A stretch of DNA of 64,000 bases. Source: Proteiniclasticum aestuarii (GTDB lineage: Bacteria > Bacillota > Clostridia > Clostridiales > Clostridiaceae). Shown one piece after another: positions 49,184-58,971 of this stretch. The stretch is taken from NCBI RefSeq assembly GCF_017368455.1, contig NZ_JAFNJU010000002.1:124001-188000 (forward strand), in the 5' to 3' direction. Position numbers and translations under genes: made by a program. Numbering within the stretch: the first letter of the stretch is position 1; each line of letters begins with the position of its first letter. A model generated the notes under the pieces. It worked only from the letters and a program-made list of their open reading frames with translations, was not told the DNA's origin and ran no database searches.

Positions 49184-50427
49184 GAAATCTGAAAACCGTC
49201 TATCTCTTTGAACTGAGCAGCCTTCTGAAGAAGAAGGCCTACATCGTCACCACAGTCATCATCTGCGTTCTGATTCTCGTGGTCACCACCCTCCCCACCC
49301 TCCAGAGCATCATGGGTGGAGAGAATACGGGGGAGGAAGGGGCTTTTCAGGAAGGAACCTTCGGCATCTACAATGAATCGGACGAAATCACGCTTACGCA
49401 TCTAGGTGAAAAGCTGCCAGGTGTGACGCTTCTTCCTTATGAGAGTGAAGAGGCGCTGAAGGAAGCGGTGCTGGAGGAAGAGGTGAGCTCCGGCTACATC
49501 CTGAAATCCTCCACGGACTATGTCAGCGTGGTCAATAACGTCGCCATGTATTCCGGTGGAGACTACCTCATGGATTCCGCCCTTCGCCTCGTAAATGAAG
49601 ACCTGGCGCTGCAGGAAGGCGGTCATGACGTGGAAGCCATTAGAAGCATCATGAGCGGCATCACCATCACCCAGGAGGAGCCCATCGTCCTTGGCAAGGA
49701 TGTCCAGAACAACTACTGGGTGGTCTACATCCTCATCATGCTCACCTTCATGATGATCATGTTCTACGGAAACAACGTGGCCACCTATGTAGCCAGAGAA
49801 AAAAGCGACCGCACCATGGAGATCCTCATCACAAGCTCTGATTCCAACAGCCTGATCATCGGAAAAGTCCTGGCATCGGGCACAGCCGGAATCATTCAGG
49901 CTCTCTTCATGGGTGTGACCCTCTTTGCAGGATACAGGCTGAACTACAGAAACTACGATGAGGAGATTCTTGATTTTCTCAATATGAATGTGGATCCGAT
50001 GCTTCTTCTGGTCTACTTCATCTTCGCCTTCACCGGTTATTTCCTCTTCCTCTTCGTCTATGCGAGCATCGGAGCCCTCATGACCAAAGTGGAAGATGTG
50101 CCCTCAGCCACAACCCTTGTGACCATGTTCGTCATGGCCGCCTACTTCATCGCCATGTTCTCTCTGGGACTTTCCAATGAGAGCATCATCCTGAAGATCG
50201 CCTCCTACTTCCCTTTCACTTCCTTCATGGTCATGTTTGTACGGTATGCCATCACCAGCGTATCCCTGTTCACCGTGGCCATATCCTATGGGATTCTCAT
50301 TCTCACAGCGGTTTTCACCGCCTTCGCTTCCGTGAAGATCTACCGCTTCGGTACACTGAACTACGGAAATACAGGCAGTGTGGTGAAACTCATTAAAACC
50401 GCCCTGAAAGACGACAACGGACGATAG
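49180..50427 (+). CDS. ABC-2 type permease (NatB-like)
   Basis: A 415-residue membrane protein with one N-terminal helix, an extracytoplasmic domain of about 150 residues, then five to six helices. The segment VATYVAREKSDRTMEILITSSDSNSLIIGKVLA is the ABC-2 coupling signature of NatB and related exporters. Coupled to the ATPase gene by ATGA overlap and followed by a terminator. Confidence 0.88.
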   Translation: MRNLKTVYLFELSSLLKKKAYIVTTVIICVLILVVTTLPTLQSIMGGENTGEEGAFQEGTFGIYNESDEITLTHLGEKLPGVTLLPYESEEALKEAVLEEEVSSGYILKSSTDYVSVVNNVAMYSGGDYLMDSALRLVNEDLALQEGGHDVEAIRSIMSGITITQEEPIVLGKDVQNNYWVVYILIMLTFMMIMFYGNNVATYVAREKSDRTMEILITSSDSNSLIIGKVLASGTAGIIQALFMGVTLFAGYRLNYRNYDEEILDFLNMNVDPMLLLVYFIFAFTGYFLFLFVYASIGALMTKVEDVPSATTLVTMFVMAAYFIAMFSLGLSNESIILKIASYFPFTSFMVMFVRYAITSVSLFTVAISYGILILTAVFTAFASVKIYRFGTLNYGNTGSVVKLIKTALKDDNGR

Positions 50428-50461
50428 AAAGAGCGCTTCCAGCGCTGTAATAAAGCAAAAT

Positions 50462-50518
50462 AAGACAGGCATCTCGCAGAGAAGAGAAACTCTTCCCGCA
50501 CAGGTTGCCTGTCTTTTC
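50462..50518. terminator. Bidirectional terminator
   Basis: AAGACAGGCA (50462-50471) pairs with TGCCTGTCTT (50506-50515); T-rich tracts on both strands between convergent operons. Confidence 0.75.
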
Positions 50519-50557
50519 TATCTGTCGATCTCTTTTTTAAGGTCTTTTTTCAGATGC

Positions 50558-51127
50558 CTACTTGTAGAAATAGAGGAGCCGGTAGATCTTCTCCCTCTGA
50601 AGGACTCGCTCCACGTAGTTTCTGGTCTCCTCAAAAGGAATATCCGTGAGGATTTCTCCATCTGAAACATCCTCATCTTCAAGCCATGTCCTGACCCGAT
50701 TCGGTCCGGCATTATAGGCTGCAAGGAGCGTTTCCACCCTGGGAAAGCTTTCCTTGAGATAGCTGAGATACCAGGTGCCCATTCGGATGTTCAGCTCCGG
50801 GTCCTTCAGCAATTCTTCCGTAAAGGAGGAGATCTTCAGCTGCTCGGAAATGAACTGCCCCGTATCCGGCGTCACCTGCATGAGACCGATGGCCCCTGCC
50901 GGAGAAACCGCATCTTCTCTGAACCTGGACTCCGTGTGAATCACAGCATAGACCAGAAAAGGGTCCACGTCATACTCCTTCGCATAGGCTGAAACGGTCT
51001 TTTCATGCTCCATGGGAAACAGCCGCCCATAGAGCACATAGGCTGATGCCAACACCAGCAGAAGTAGACTCATGAAAATACTAAGTCCACGGATCCCTCT
51101 TTTTCTTTTCTCTTTCTTTCTTACCAT
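50558..51127 (-). CDS. Membrane-anchored lytic transglycosylase (SLT domain)
   Basis: A 189-residue protein with a basic start and one helix (about residues 14-33), then an SLT domain: the catalytic Glu in HTESRF, then SPAGAIGLMQVTPDT, a helix with LNIRMGTWYLSYL and AAYNAGPNRVRTWL. It cleaves peptidoglycan strands outside the cell. Its start lies 47 bp inside the end of coaE in another frame, so translation is probably coupled. Confidence 0.9.
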   Translation of the reverse strand: MVRKKEKRKRGIRGLSIFMSLLLLVLASAYVLYGRLFPMEHEKTVSAYAKEYDVDPFLVYAVIHTESRFREDAVSPAGAIGLMQVTPDTGQFISEQLKISSFTEELLKDPELNIRMGTWYLSYLKESFPRVETLLAAYNAGPNRVRTWLEDEDVSDGEILTDIPFEETRNYVERVLQREKIYRLLYFYK

Positions 51128-51710
51128 ATTTTATACCTATCTTATCAAGAATCGCATGCAGATCCCTTATGGTGTCCTCCAGAGCTCCACTGTTGTTGAG
51201 CACATAGGTGGAACGGTCCATCTTCTCTTTCAGGTCCATCTGGGCACTGATCCGTCTTCTTGCCTCTTCTTCCGTAAAACCGTCTCGTTCCTTCAGTCTC
51301 TGAAGCTGCACCCTCTCCTGTGCATACACAGTGATGGTCAGATCCACATCCTTCTGGAACCCTTCTTCAAAAAGCAGCGGCGCATCTAAAACAATACACT
51401 CTTCCTCTGATTTCTCCAGCCTCTTTTCGATTTCCTGCCGGATTCTCGGCATGATCACCTGAAGATAACTCGAAAGCGCTTCCTTGTCCTGAAAAAGGAT
51501 CCTGCCCAGAGCCCGTCTGTCGAGCTTTCCACCCGAAAAGACACGGTCTCCGTAGGTTTTTCGGAGATACTCCAGAATCTCAGGATATATCGTCAGCACT
51601 TCTCGTGCAATAAGGTCCGCATCGATGACCGGGATGCCCAGAGAGGAAAGGTATTTCGAAATGGTGGTCTTTCCAGTGGCGATGCCACCTGTAAGTCCGA
51701 TCTTCACCAT
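51081..51710 (-). CDS. coaE: Dephospho-CoA kinase
   Basis: A 209-residue kinase for the last step of CoA synthesis. P-loop GGIATGKTT at residues 8-16, the substrate segment DADLIAREVL and the lid region EEARRRISAQM are present. The tail is very basic. It lies 8 bp downstream of polA and overlaps the transglycosylase gene by 47 bp, the widespread polA-coaE arrangement. Confidence 0.95.
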   Translation of the reverse strand: MVKIGLTGGIATGKTTISKYLSSLGIPVIDADLIAREVLTIYPEILEYLRKTYGDRVFSGGKLDRRALGRILFQDKEALSSYLQVIMPRIRQEIEKRLEKSEEECIVLDAPLLFEEGFQKDVDLTITVYAQERVQLQRLKERDGFTEEEARRRISAQMDLKEKMDRSTYVLNNSGALEDTIRDLHAILDKIGIKYGKKEREKKKRDPWT

Positions 51711-51718
51711 AGAATCAC

Positions 51719-54346
51719 CTACGCCTCAAACCAGGTTTCTCCCACAGACTCTTCCGCCTGGAGTTTCACCTTCAGCTTCACTGCATTCTCCATCTCTTCC
51801 TTCACCAGTTTCTTCACCGTCTCCAGCTCATCCTTTCTGGTGTTCAGAATCAGTTCATCGTGGACCTGAAGGATCAGGCTGGATTTCAGGTTCTTTTCCT
51901 TCAGCGCTTCATAGACCTTCACCATGGCCATCTTCATGATATCCGCGGCACTGCCCTGGATGGGGCTGTTCATGGCCAGACGGACCCCTGCGGCCTGGAC
52001 GATCTTGTTTCTCTGATTGATTTCAGGAATGTATCTTCTTCTGTTCATGATGGTTCGTACAAAGCCCTTTTCCTTCGCTTCCAGAACGATGTTGTCCAGA
52101 TAGGCCTTGACCTTGGGATATCTGGAGAAATAGATGTCCATGTATTCCTTGGCTTCCTTTCTGGTGATCCCCAGATCCTGAGACAGACTGAAATCGGACA
52201 TGCCGTAGATGATGCCGAAATTCACGGCCTTGGCGCTGCTCCTTAAGGCGTAGGACACCTCTTCCATGGGAACGCCGAAGACTTCCGAAGCGGTTTTGGT
52301 ATGGATGTCGATGTCTCCGTTGTAGGCTTCAATCATCTTTTCGTCTCCGGAGATATGGGCAAGCACTCTCAGCTCGATCTGGCTGTAATCGCAGGAAAGA
52401 AGAATGGAGTCCTCATCGTGGGGAATGAAGACCTTTCTCACTGCTCTGCCCATTTCATGCCGGATGGGAATGTTCTGCAGGTTCGGGTCCGTGCTGGAGA
52501 GCCTTCCTGTGGTGGCCAGGGTCTGATTGAAGGTGGAATGGATTCTTCCATCTCCATCAATGGCTGCCTTCAGCCCCACGATATAGGTGCTGTAGATCTT
52601 CGTGACGGTTCGGTACTGCATGACCTTCTCGATGATGGGATGCTTATCCTTTAAAGCTTCCAGCACATCCACATTGGTGGAGTATCCGGTCTTGGTCTTC
52701 TTGATCACAGGCAGGTCCAGTCTTTCGAAAAGGATGGTCCCCAGCTGCTTCGGCGAGTTGATGTTGAACGCTTCTCCCGCCAGGTCATAGATCTCCTTTT
52801 CCAGCTGATCGATGTCTTCCTTGAAGGTCACGGTCATCTCATCCAGAAGGGCTTCATTGACATTAAATCCTTCGATTTCCATGTCCGAGAGAATGCCGGT
52901 CAAGGGAAGCTCCACTTCGTAATAGAGCCCATGAAGCTCCGTCTCTTCCATTTCCTCAGAAAACTTCTCATAGAGGTCAAAGAGCTTTGACGTGAGATAG
53001 ACTTCTCCGTCTTTTCCTTCAGGAACCGCCGCCTCCGGCAGATTCTTCAATGTCAGGTCTTTCAGCGTCAGCTTTCCGTCTGTGGGTTCCAGAAGATAGG
53101 CCGCCAGATTCACATCAAAGCTGATGCTTTTAGGCTCTATACCCAGTCTCTTGAAAATGGTGAGGCCGTCTTTGATGTCGAAGGAGATCTTCGGCAGGCG
53201 CTCATCCTCCAGGAAATCTTTGAGCACATCCAGCGCTTTCTCGTCCGCGAATATGTTCTTCGTATTGATGTAGAGGTGCTTGTCTCTACTGGAGAGCACC
53301 ATCCAGCTCATTTCCCGTTCCGAAAGCTTCGGTGCATGGTGCACATCGAAATAGAGGGCCACGGGCTGATCTTCTGCGATGTCCTTCTTCAGATCAGAAA
53401 GAGCACCCTCCAGGTCTTCCGGCTGCTCCACTTCCATAAAGTCCATCTTCACCGCTTCCTTCGGCTCAGCCTCTTCAGCCGGACCATCGGAAAGCTTCGC
53501 CAGAAGCGTACGGAACTCCAGCTCCGAGAAGAGTCTTCTCAGCTCATTGACGTCATAGGCCTCCGAGCTTTTAAGCTGCTCCATGTCCATATCCACCTGC
53601 ACATCCCGGATGATGGTGGCCAGCTTCTTGGAGAAGATGGCATCTTCCGCATGGGCGATGAGATTCTCTCTCACCTTCTTCATGGTGATGTTTTCCGCAT
53701 TTTCGATGGTATTCTCGATGGAGCCGTATTCCTTGATCAGCTTGAAGGCGGTCTTTTCCCCGATGCCGGGCACCCCCTTGATGTTGTCCGAAGCATCACC
53801 CATAAAGCCCTTCACATCAATGAACTGTGTGGGGGTGATACCGAATTCCTCTATGAACTTCTCTCTGTCATAGACATCCACCACACTGACCCCTTTTTTC
53901 GTGATGACCACCTTGGTCTTATCCGAAGCCAGCTGCAGGGTATCCTTGTCTCCGGAAAGGACATAGACCTCATCCCCCTCATTCTCCGCTTTGAGAGATA
54001 AGGTACCGATGACGTCATCCGCCTCGAATCCGTCGATCTCCAGTATGTCCACCGCCATATGCTTCAGCACTTCCTTCATCACGGGAAACTGCATGGCCAG
54101 CTCTTCCGGCATCTTCTTTCTGCCTGCCTTGTAGTCATCGTATTCCAGGTGACGGAAGGTGGGCGCTTTTCTGTCGAAGGCACAGACGATGTAGTCCGGG
54201 GAAAGGTCTCCCTTGATCTTCATCATCATGTTGATGAAGCCATAGATGGCTCCCGTATGCATCCCCTTGGACGTGATGAACTTGGGGTTTGCATAGAAGG
54301 CTCTGTTCATGATACTGTTTCCGTCAATAATCAATAATCTACTCAT
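51719..54346 (-). CDS. polA: DNA polymerase I
   Basis: An 875-residue enzyme for Okazaki fragment processing and repair. The N-terminal 5'-nuclease (LIIDGNSIMNRAFYA; VLSGDKDTLQLAS; DNIKGVPGIGEKTA) is intact. The middle proofreading-type domain has lost the catalytic Asp-x-Glu (YFDVHHAP), as is usual in many Bacillota. The polymerase has motif A DYSQIELRVLAHISGD, motif B RSSAKAVNFGIIYGMS and motif C QVHDELIL. It overlaps aroC by 8 bp. Confidence 0.96.
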   Translation of the reverse strand: MSRLLIIDGNSIMNRAFYANPKFITSKGMHTGAIYGFINMMMKIKGDLSPDYIVCAFDRKAPTFRHLEYDDYKAGRKKMPEELAMQFPVMKEVLKHMAVDILEIDGFEADDVIGTLSLKAENEGDEVYVLSGDKDTLQLASDKTKVVITKKGVSVVDVYDREKFIEEFGITPTQFIDVKGFMGDASDNIKGVPGIGEKTAFKLIKEYGSIENTIENAENITMKKVRENLIAHAEDAIFSKKLATIIRDVQVDMDMEQLKSSEAYDVNELRRLFSELEFRTLLAKLSDGPAEEAEPKEAVKMDFMEVEQPEDLEGALSDLKKDIAEDQPVALYFDVHHAPKLSEREMSWMVLSSRDKHLYINTKNIFADEKALDVLKDFLEDERLPKISFDIKDGLTIFKRLGIEPKSISFDVNLAAYLLEPTDGKLTLKDLTLKNLPEAAVPEGKDGEVYLTSKLFDLYEKFSEEMEETELHGLYYEVELPLTGILSDMEIEGFNVNEALLDEMTVTFKEDIDQLEKEIYDLAGEAFNINSPKQLGTILFERLDLPVIKKTKTGYSTNVDVLEALKDKHPIIEKVMQYRTVTKIYSTYIVGLKAAIDGDGRIHSTFNQTLATTGRLSSTDPNLQNIPIRHEMGRAVRKVFIPHDEDSILLSCDYSQIELRVLAHISGDEKMIEAYNGDIDIHTKTASEVFGVPMEEVSYALRSSAKAVNFGIIYGMSDFSLSQDLGITRKEAKEYMDIYFSRYPKVKAYLDNIVLEAKEKGFVRTIMNRRRYIPEINQRNKIVQAAGVRLAMNSPIQGSAADIMKMAMVKVYEALKEKNLKSSLILQVHDELILNTRKDELETVKKLVKEEMENAVKLKVKLQAEESVGETWFEA

Positions 54347-55469
54347 TTAAAACTCCTAAACGTTTTTCTCGTATTCTGATGGCTGCCGTAAGCTCTTCCT
54401 TGTTGTCTCTGGAGAAGGTCTCCAGTACTTCTTTCAGAAGCTCAAAGGCCAGTACGTTCTCAAGAACGATGGTAAGCGGCACCACCGCGGTCACATCGCT
54501 TCTTTCGTATCTGGAATCCGTATTCTTCTTCTCCTTCAGATCCACCGACGGCAGTTTCAGAAGGATACTGGGGATGGGCTTCATGTAGCAGTACACATCG
54601 ATGTTCTCGCCGTTACTGATGCCGCCCTCAATGCCTCCGGCATGGTTGGAGGCTCTTATAAGCGCTCCGTCTTCGTACAGTATACCGTCATGGTATGTAT
54701 ATCCTGTGAAGTTCAGGAAGGGATTCCCGATGGAAACCTCCTTGACGCCCTGTATGGACATGACGGCACCGGCAAGGGAAGCATCCAGTCTTCTGTCATA
54801 GTGCATGAAGGAACCCAGTCCCCTCATGACGCCTTCCACCGAGGCATAGACCCATCCGCCCAGGGAGTCTCCCTGACGCTTCGCGCTGTCCACTAAGCTC
54901 ATGAAGGCCTCTTCATTACGCAGAACCCGCATGGGGCTCTTCTCAATCTTCTCATAGAGACCATCATCAAAAAGGTCGCAGAAGGAATCATTGATTCCGT
55001 AGAGGGTCTGAACCTTGGAGCGGATTCTTATGCCCAGCTCCTCCAGAATCTGTCTGCAGATGGCCCCCACGGCGGTTCTGATGGCGGTTTCCCTGGCAGA
55101 GCTTCTTTCGATGCTGTTTCGAAGGTTCCCTGTACCGTATTTGAACTCCCCTGTGAGGTCCGCATGACCGGGCCTTGGAACGGACACGAAGGTATCCTTG
55201 GGGTCTTTGTTTTTCCAGTTGTCATGGTCTCTGTTCCGGATGAGGATGGTCACAGGCGCACCTGTGGTCTTCCCTTCCGAAAGACCGGAGATGATCTCTA
55301 CCTGGTCTTTCTCCAGCTTCATTCTTTCTCCACGGCCGTAGCCCTTCTGTCTTCTGGCAAGTTCCTCATCGATCTTTTCTCTGGAAATGCTGAAATTGGC
55401 AGGAAGTCCTTCCAGAACTGCGCAGAGTCCTGGACCATGTGATTCTCCCGCATCTAAAAACCTGAGCAT
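54339..55469 (-). CDS. aroC: Chorismate synthase
   Basis: A 376-residue FMN-dependent enzyme that converts EPSP to chorismate. Conserved blocks are GESHGPGLCAVLEGLPA near the start, RRQKGYGRGERM, RPGHADLTG, and the RSSARETAIR segment, then GGIEGGISNG. First gene of the operon aroC-polA-coaE-transglycosylase. The start is ATG with GGGGTGA upstream; a TATAAT lies at 55502-55507 on the minus strand. Confidence 0.96.
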   Translation of the reverse strand: MLRFLDAGESHGPGLCAVLEGLPANFSISREKIDEELARRQKGYGRGERMKLEKDQVEIISGLSEGKTTGAPVTILIRNRDHDNWKNKDPKDTFVSVPRPGHADLTGEFKYGTGNLRNSIERSSARETAIRTAVGAICRQILEELGIRIRSKVQTLYGINDSFCDLFDDGLYEKIEKSPMRVLRNEEAFMSLVDSAKRQGDSLGGWVYASVEGVMRGLGSFMHYDRRLDASLAGAVMSIQGVKEVSIGNPFLNFTGYTYHDGILYEDGALIRASNHAGGIEGGISNGENIDVYCYMKPIPSILLKLPSVDLKEKKNTDSRYERSDVTAVVPLTIVLENVLAFELLKEVLETFSRDNKEELTAAIRIREKRLGVLNE

Positions 55470-55501
55470 GGCATCACCCCTAAAATCATATTCTACCTAT
55501 C

Positions 55502-55507
55502 ATTATA
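55502..55507 (-). promoter_or_regulatory. -10 of the aroC-polA operon
   Basis: The minus strand reads TATAAT about 33 bp before the ATG; the -35 is poor and T-rich because it overlaps the T-tract of the preceding terminator. Confidence 0.5.
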
Positions 55508-55521
55508 CCGATTAAAGGGCG

Positions 55522-55551
55522 AAAAAAATAGGAATCTTTCCTTAAGATTCC
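55522..55551 (-). terminator. Terminator of glsA
   Basis: GGAATCTT, five bases, AAGATTCC, followed on the minus strand by TATTTTTTT. Confidence 0.85.
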
Positions 55552-55580
55552 CATTTCATTGGAGACTTTGCCATGCCTTC

Positions 55581-56507
55581 TTAACCGATCTGGAAAATAC
55601 TCAGCTCCAGCTTGCGGGACAGATATTCCATCATCCTGATCCCTGCGATGGAATTGCCCTTGGCATCCAGAGCCGGTCCGAAGGTGCCGATGCCGTACCT
55701 GCCGGGCACTGCGCCTAAGATTCCTCCGCCCACACCGGACTTTGCCGGCACACCGCAGGATACCGCAAATTCTCCCGATGCATCATACATGCCGCAGGTG
55801 GTCATGATAGTCTTCACGATTCTCGCATTCTCCTTCCGGATGACTCTTTCGCCCGTCACAGGATGAATGCCGTTTGCCGCCAAAACCGCCCCGATGGTTG
55901 CGATGTCCTTGCAGGTGCCCAGAATGGAACACTGCATGAAGTAAAGGTCCAGAATCTCTTCAGGGTCTCCCTTCATGATGCCTGTGCTTTTCATGAAATA
56001 GGCCAGGCTTCTGTTTCTGTTTCCTGTGGCTTTTTCCGATTCATACACGGTCCTGTCATAATGCGTCTCCTTATTACCTGTAAGAAGACTGGTGAACTTC
56101 AGAATCCGCTCGATCTTCTCCTTCTTGCCTTCTCCACGGATCAAGGACGTCACCACCATGGCCCCCGCATTGATCATGGGATTGAAGGGCTTCTCCGGAT
56201 TCTTCACTTCAAAGGACATGATGGAGTTGAAAGGGTCCCCCGTGGGCTCCATGTGCACATGCTTGAACACTTCTTCCTCTCCGATGTCCTCCAACGCCAG
56301 AAGAAGGGTGATGACCTTGGTGATGCTCTGGAGCGTAAAGCTCTTGAGATACTGCCCTCTGGCCTTGTAGTTCCCTTTTAGATCCATGAGGACAAAGCCC
56401 ACATCCTCCGGATTTCCCTTTTCAAGCTCCGGGATATAGCTGGCCACATTCCCCGATGCTGCCACTTTCGTTCCTTCCTCATAGGCCTTGTTCAGTAGAT
56501 CTTCCAT
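55581..56507 (-). CDS. glsA: Glutaminase
   Basis: A 308-residue serine-dependent beta-lactamase-like glutaminase that releases ammonia and glutamate from glutamine. The catalytic SxxK is in SFTLQSITKVITL; NPMINAGAM, the YES segment in VYESEKATGNRN and SGVGGGILGAVPGRYGIG are conserved. ATG with AAGGAAG about 8 bases upstream. Monocistronic. It could feed nitrogen or help acid tolerance. Confidence 0.95.
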   Translation of the reverse strand: MEDLLNKAYEEGTKVAASGNVASYIPELEKGNPEDVGFVLMDLKGNYKARGQYLKSFTLQSITKVITLLLALEDIGEEEVFKHVHMEPTGDPFNSIMSFEVKNPEKPFNPMINAGAMVVTSLIRGEGKKEKIERILKFTSLLTGNKETHYDRTVYESEKATGNRNRSLAYFMKSTGIMKGDPEEILDLYFMQCSILGTCKDIATIGAVLAANGIHPVTGERVIRKENARIVKTIMTTCGMYDASGEFAVSCGVPAKSGVGGGILGAVPGRYGIGTFGPALDAKGNSIAGIRMMEYLSRKLELSIFQIG

Positions 56508-56632
56508 AAAAATAACTTCCTTCCCCCATTTGTTCTTTCATTTCTAATGATACCACGCTTTTTCATCCTTTCAACCCATGAGCGGAAAGGTTCCGGAAGA
56601 AGTGTACAAGGCTTCCCTCCACGGTTTGTCTA

Positions 56633-56662
56633 TTGATTTCTTCCATGTGGTTGTGGTATCAT
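56633..56662 (+). promoter_or_regulatory. Promoter of tRNA-Leu(CAA)
   Basis: TTGATT (56633-56638), 18-bp spacer, TATCAT (56657-56662), about 25 bp before the tRNA. Confidence 0.6.
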
Positions 56663-56687
56663 CTTTAAGTAAGCAAAAAATCAATTT

Positions 56688-56774
56688 GCCGGTGTGATGG
56701 AATTGGCAGACGTGCGGGACTCAAAATCCCGTGGTAGTGATACCGTGCCGGTTCGAGACCGGCCACCGGCACCA
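56688..56774 (+). tRNA. tRNA-Leu (anticodon CAA)
   Basis: An 87-nt class II tRNA with acceptor GCCGGTG/CACCGGC, anticodon stem CGGGA/TCCCG, loop CTCAAAA and encoded CCA. It reads UUG. A single-gene transcript with its own promoter and terminator. Confidence 0.95.
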
Positions 56775-56786
56775 TCTTATAAAACG

Positions 56787-56826
56787 AAATCCCATACCCG
56801 CTTCCTAAGCAGGTATGGGATTTTTT
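56787..56826 (+). terminator. Terminator of tRNA-Leu(CAA)
   Basis: AAATCCCATACC (56787-56798) pairs with GGTATGGGATTT (56812-56823); TTTTTT ends it. Confidence 0.85.
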
Positions 56827-56876
56827 CCGCTGTTTTTAAAAAAGGCTCTGCATTCTCATCTTCACTCAGCACCGGA

Positions 56877-58784
56877 TCAGTTTTTGAGCAGTCTCAGACC
56901 GTTCAGAATCACGAGGATGGTGCTTCCTTCATGAAAGACCACGCCAAGAGGCAGTGTCACCACCTGAAAAAAGTTGGATGCGATGAGCAGCATGATCACT
57001 GTGATGGAAAAAAAGATGTTCTGCTTCACAATCCGGTTCATCCGGGTGGACAGCTTCACGGTCTGAGCAATGAGGGGCAGATGATTCTTCATGAGCACCA
57101 CATCCGCTGTCTCCAGCGCCACATCGCTTCCTTCTCCCATGGAGATGCCAACGGTTGCTGTAGCCAGCGCTGGGGCATCATTGATGCCGTCTCCCACCAT
57201 GGCCACCATGCCGAATTCCTCCTGGAGCTTTCTGATGGCCTCCGCTTTGGACTCCGGCAGACAATGGGCCGTATACCGGTCAATGCCGCTTTCCCTGGCA
57301 ATGGCCGCAGCGGTCCGTTCATGGTCTCCTGTGAGCATGACGGTTTTGATTCCTTCTTCCTGAAGGGTACGGATGGCTTCCAGCGCCTCTTCCCGGACCA
57401 CGTCTTTCAGTGCAATGAGTCCCGCAATGCCTTCCCCGTCTCTGGCGAAAATCACCGTCTTCCCTTCATCTGAGAGCCTCTTCATGATTTCTCCATGAAA
57501 AGCCTCCGCTTCCTCTTTCCCGACAAACTCCGCCTTGCCTACTTTCCATTCCACGCCTGAGAAAGTGCCTCGAACACCGAATCCTGCGATATCTTCCATC
57601 CCTTCCACTCTGCAGAGCGCAGTCTCCTGGAGCTGTTCCGTTGCATAGGAAACCACCGCTCCGGCCAGGGGATGATTGGAGTACCTCTCGATTTCCGCCA
57701 CATGAGAAAGAAGGTAGTCTTTCGTGATGCCATCCCGGACATAGACATCCGTGACTTCAGGCTTTCCTTTGGTCAGGGTTCCGGTCTTGTCGAAGGCGAT
57801 GACTTTGATCCTTCCGATATTCTCCAGATGAACGCCTCCCTTGAAGAGAATCCCGTTTCTTGCCCCGTTACTGATGGCGGACAAGGTGGCAGGAGTCACC
57901 GAGGCCACCAGAGCGCAGGGGGAAGCCACCACCAGAAGCACCATGGCTCGATACCAGGTCTCGTTCCAGCTCCAGCCGAAGGCATAATGGGGCACAAACA
58001 TCATGAGCCCCACTACGATGAGCACCGTTCTGACATAGGGTCCTTCAAAACGCTCGATGAACTGCTGGGAAGGTGATTTTTCACTCTGGGCTGACTGGAC
58101 CAGCTCAATGATCTTATGGAAAAGCGTCTCGTCACTGGATCTTATCATCTCCACCGTGACGATTCCTCTGAGATTCACTGTACTGGCGAAGACCTCATCC
58201 CCTTTGGATTTCTGTACCGGGATGGATTCTCCCGAAATGGAAGATTCGTCGATGTTTGTCTGACCCTTCACGATCTTTCCATCCGCCGGAATTCTTTCTC
58301 CGGGCCTTATGAGCAGAAGATCCCCGATGGACAGGCTTCCGACAGGCACAACCTCTTCCTCTTCTCCCTTAATCCTCGTGGCCTCTTCCGGCTGAAGATC
58401 CATCAGCGATGAGATTTCCCTGTGGCTCTTGTTCATGGTGTAGGTTTCCAGGGCGCCGCTGAGACCGAAGATGAAGATGAGGATGGCCCCTTCCATCCAG
58501 TATCCGATGAGGGCAGACCCGACGGCTGCAAGAATCATCAGAAGCTCCACATTGAGCTTCTTTGTGGCCAGGGTGTCCTCGATGCCCTGCTTCGCTTTGG
58601 CATACCCACCTATGACGAAGGCAGAAACGAAAATCACTGCAGCAGCGGTATCCACCTCCTGATTCAGAAGGTACCATCCAATAAGAATCAGCCCCCCGCT
58701 GAGACCTGCCGCCATGAGTTCCACATGAGGTTTCATGCCATCAAAGATGGTTTTTCTTTCTTCATTCTTAACGCTCGCAATCAT
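56877..58784 (-). CDS. P1B-4-type metal-transporting ATPase
   Basis: The protein has 635 residues. No N-terminal metal-binding domain. The phosphorylation site DKTGTLTKG, TGDHERTA and GDGINDAPAL are intact. The transport helix carries SPC (VASPCALVAS) and the last helices HEGSTILVILNGLRLL, the pair that defines the P1B-4 group (ZosA, PfeT, CtpD), which export Fe2+, Co2+ or import/export Zn2+. GGAGA lies 8 bases before the ATG. The promoter overlaps a PerR/Fur-like box, as for PfeT/ZosA in B. subtilis, so iron efflux under peroxide or iron stress is the best guess. Confidence 0.9.
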   Translation of the reverse strand: MIASVKNEERKTIFDGMKPHVELMAAGLSGGLILIGWYLLNQEVDTAAAVIFVSAFVIGGYAKAKQGIEDTLATKKLNVELLMILAAVGSALIGYWMEGAILIFIFGLSGALETYTMNKSHREISSLMDLQPEEATRIKGEEEEVVPVGSLSIGDLLLIRPGERIPADGKIVKGQTNIDESSISGESIPVQKSKGDEVFASTVNLRGIVTVEMIRSSDETLFHKIIELVQSAQSEKSPSQQFIERFEGPYVRTVLIVVGLMMFVPHYAFGWSWNETWYRAMVLLVVASPCALVASVTPATLSAISNGARNGILFKGGVHLENIGRIKVIAFDKTGTLTKGKPEVTDVYVRDGITKDYLLSHVAEIERYSNHPLAGAVVSYATEQLQETALCRVEGMEDIAGFGVRGTFSGVEWKVGKAEFVGKEEAEAFHGEIMKRLSDEGKTVIFARDGEGIAGLIALKDVVREEALEAIRTLQEEGIKTVMLTGDHERTAAAIARESGIDRYTAHCLPESKAEAIRKLQEEFGMVAMVGDGINDAPALATATVGISMGEGSDVALETADVVLMKNHLPLIAQTVKLSTRMNRIVKQNIFFSITVIMLLIASNFFQVVTLPLGVVFHEGSTILVILNGLRLLKN

Positions 58785-58942
58785 TTCATCATCTCCTTCG
58801 TTTACTTATAATCCGGAATTTCTGCTCCGTATCTTCCTTTTATGTCCGCTTTTCTAATTGAGAATTCTTCTCAACCCATTGATATCACTGACTTTTCTTC
58901 ATTCCCATCATACATCAGTTTAAATATTTTGTAAATAGAATC

Positions 58943-58971
58943 ATTATAAAATAATAATTATTATTGTTAAT
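58943..58971 (-). promoter_or_regulatory. Promoter with PerR/Fur-like box upstream of the metal ATPase
   Basis: Minus-strand -10 TATAAT at 58943-58948. TAATAATTATTATTG (58952-58966) matches the PerR box TTATAATNATTATAA at 12 of 15 positions and fills the spacer. The area is very AT-rich, which lowers the weight of the match. Confidence 0.45.
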
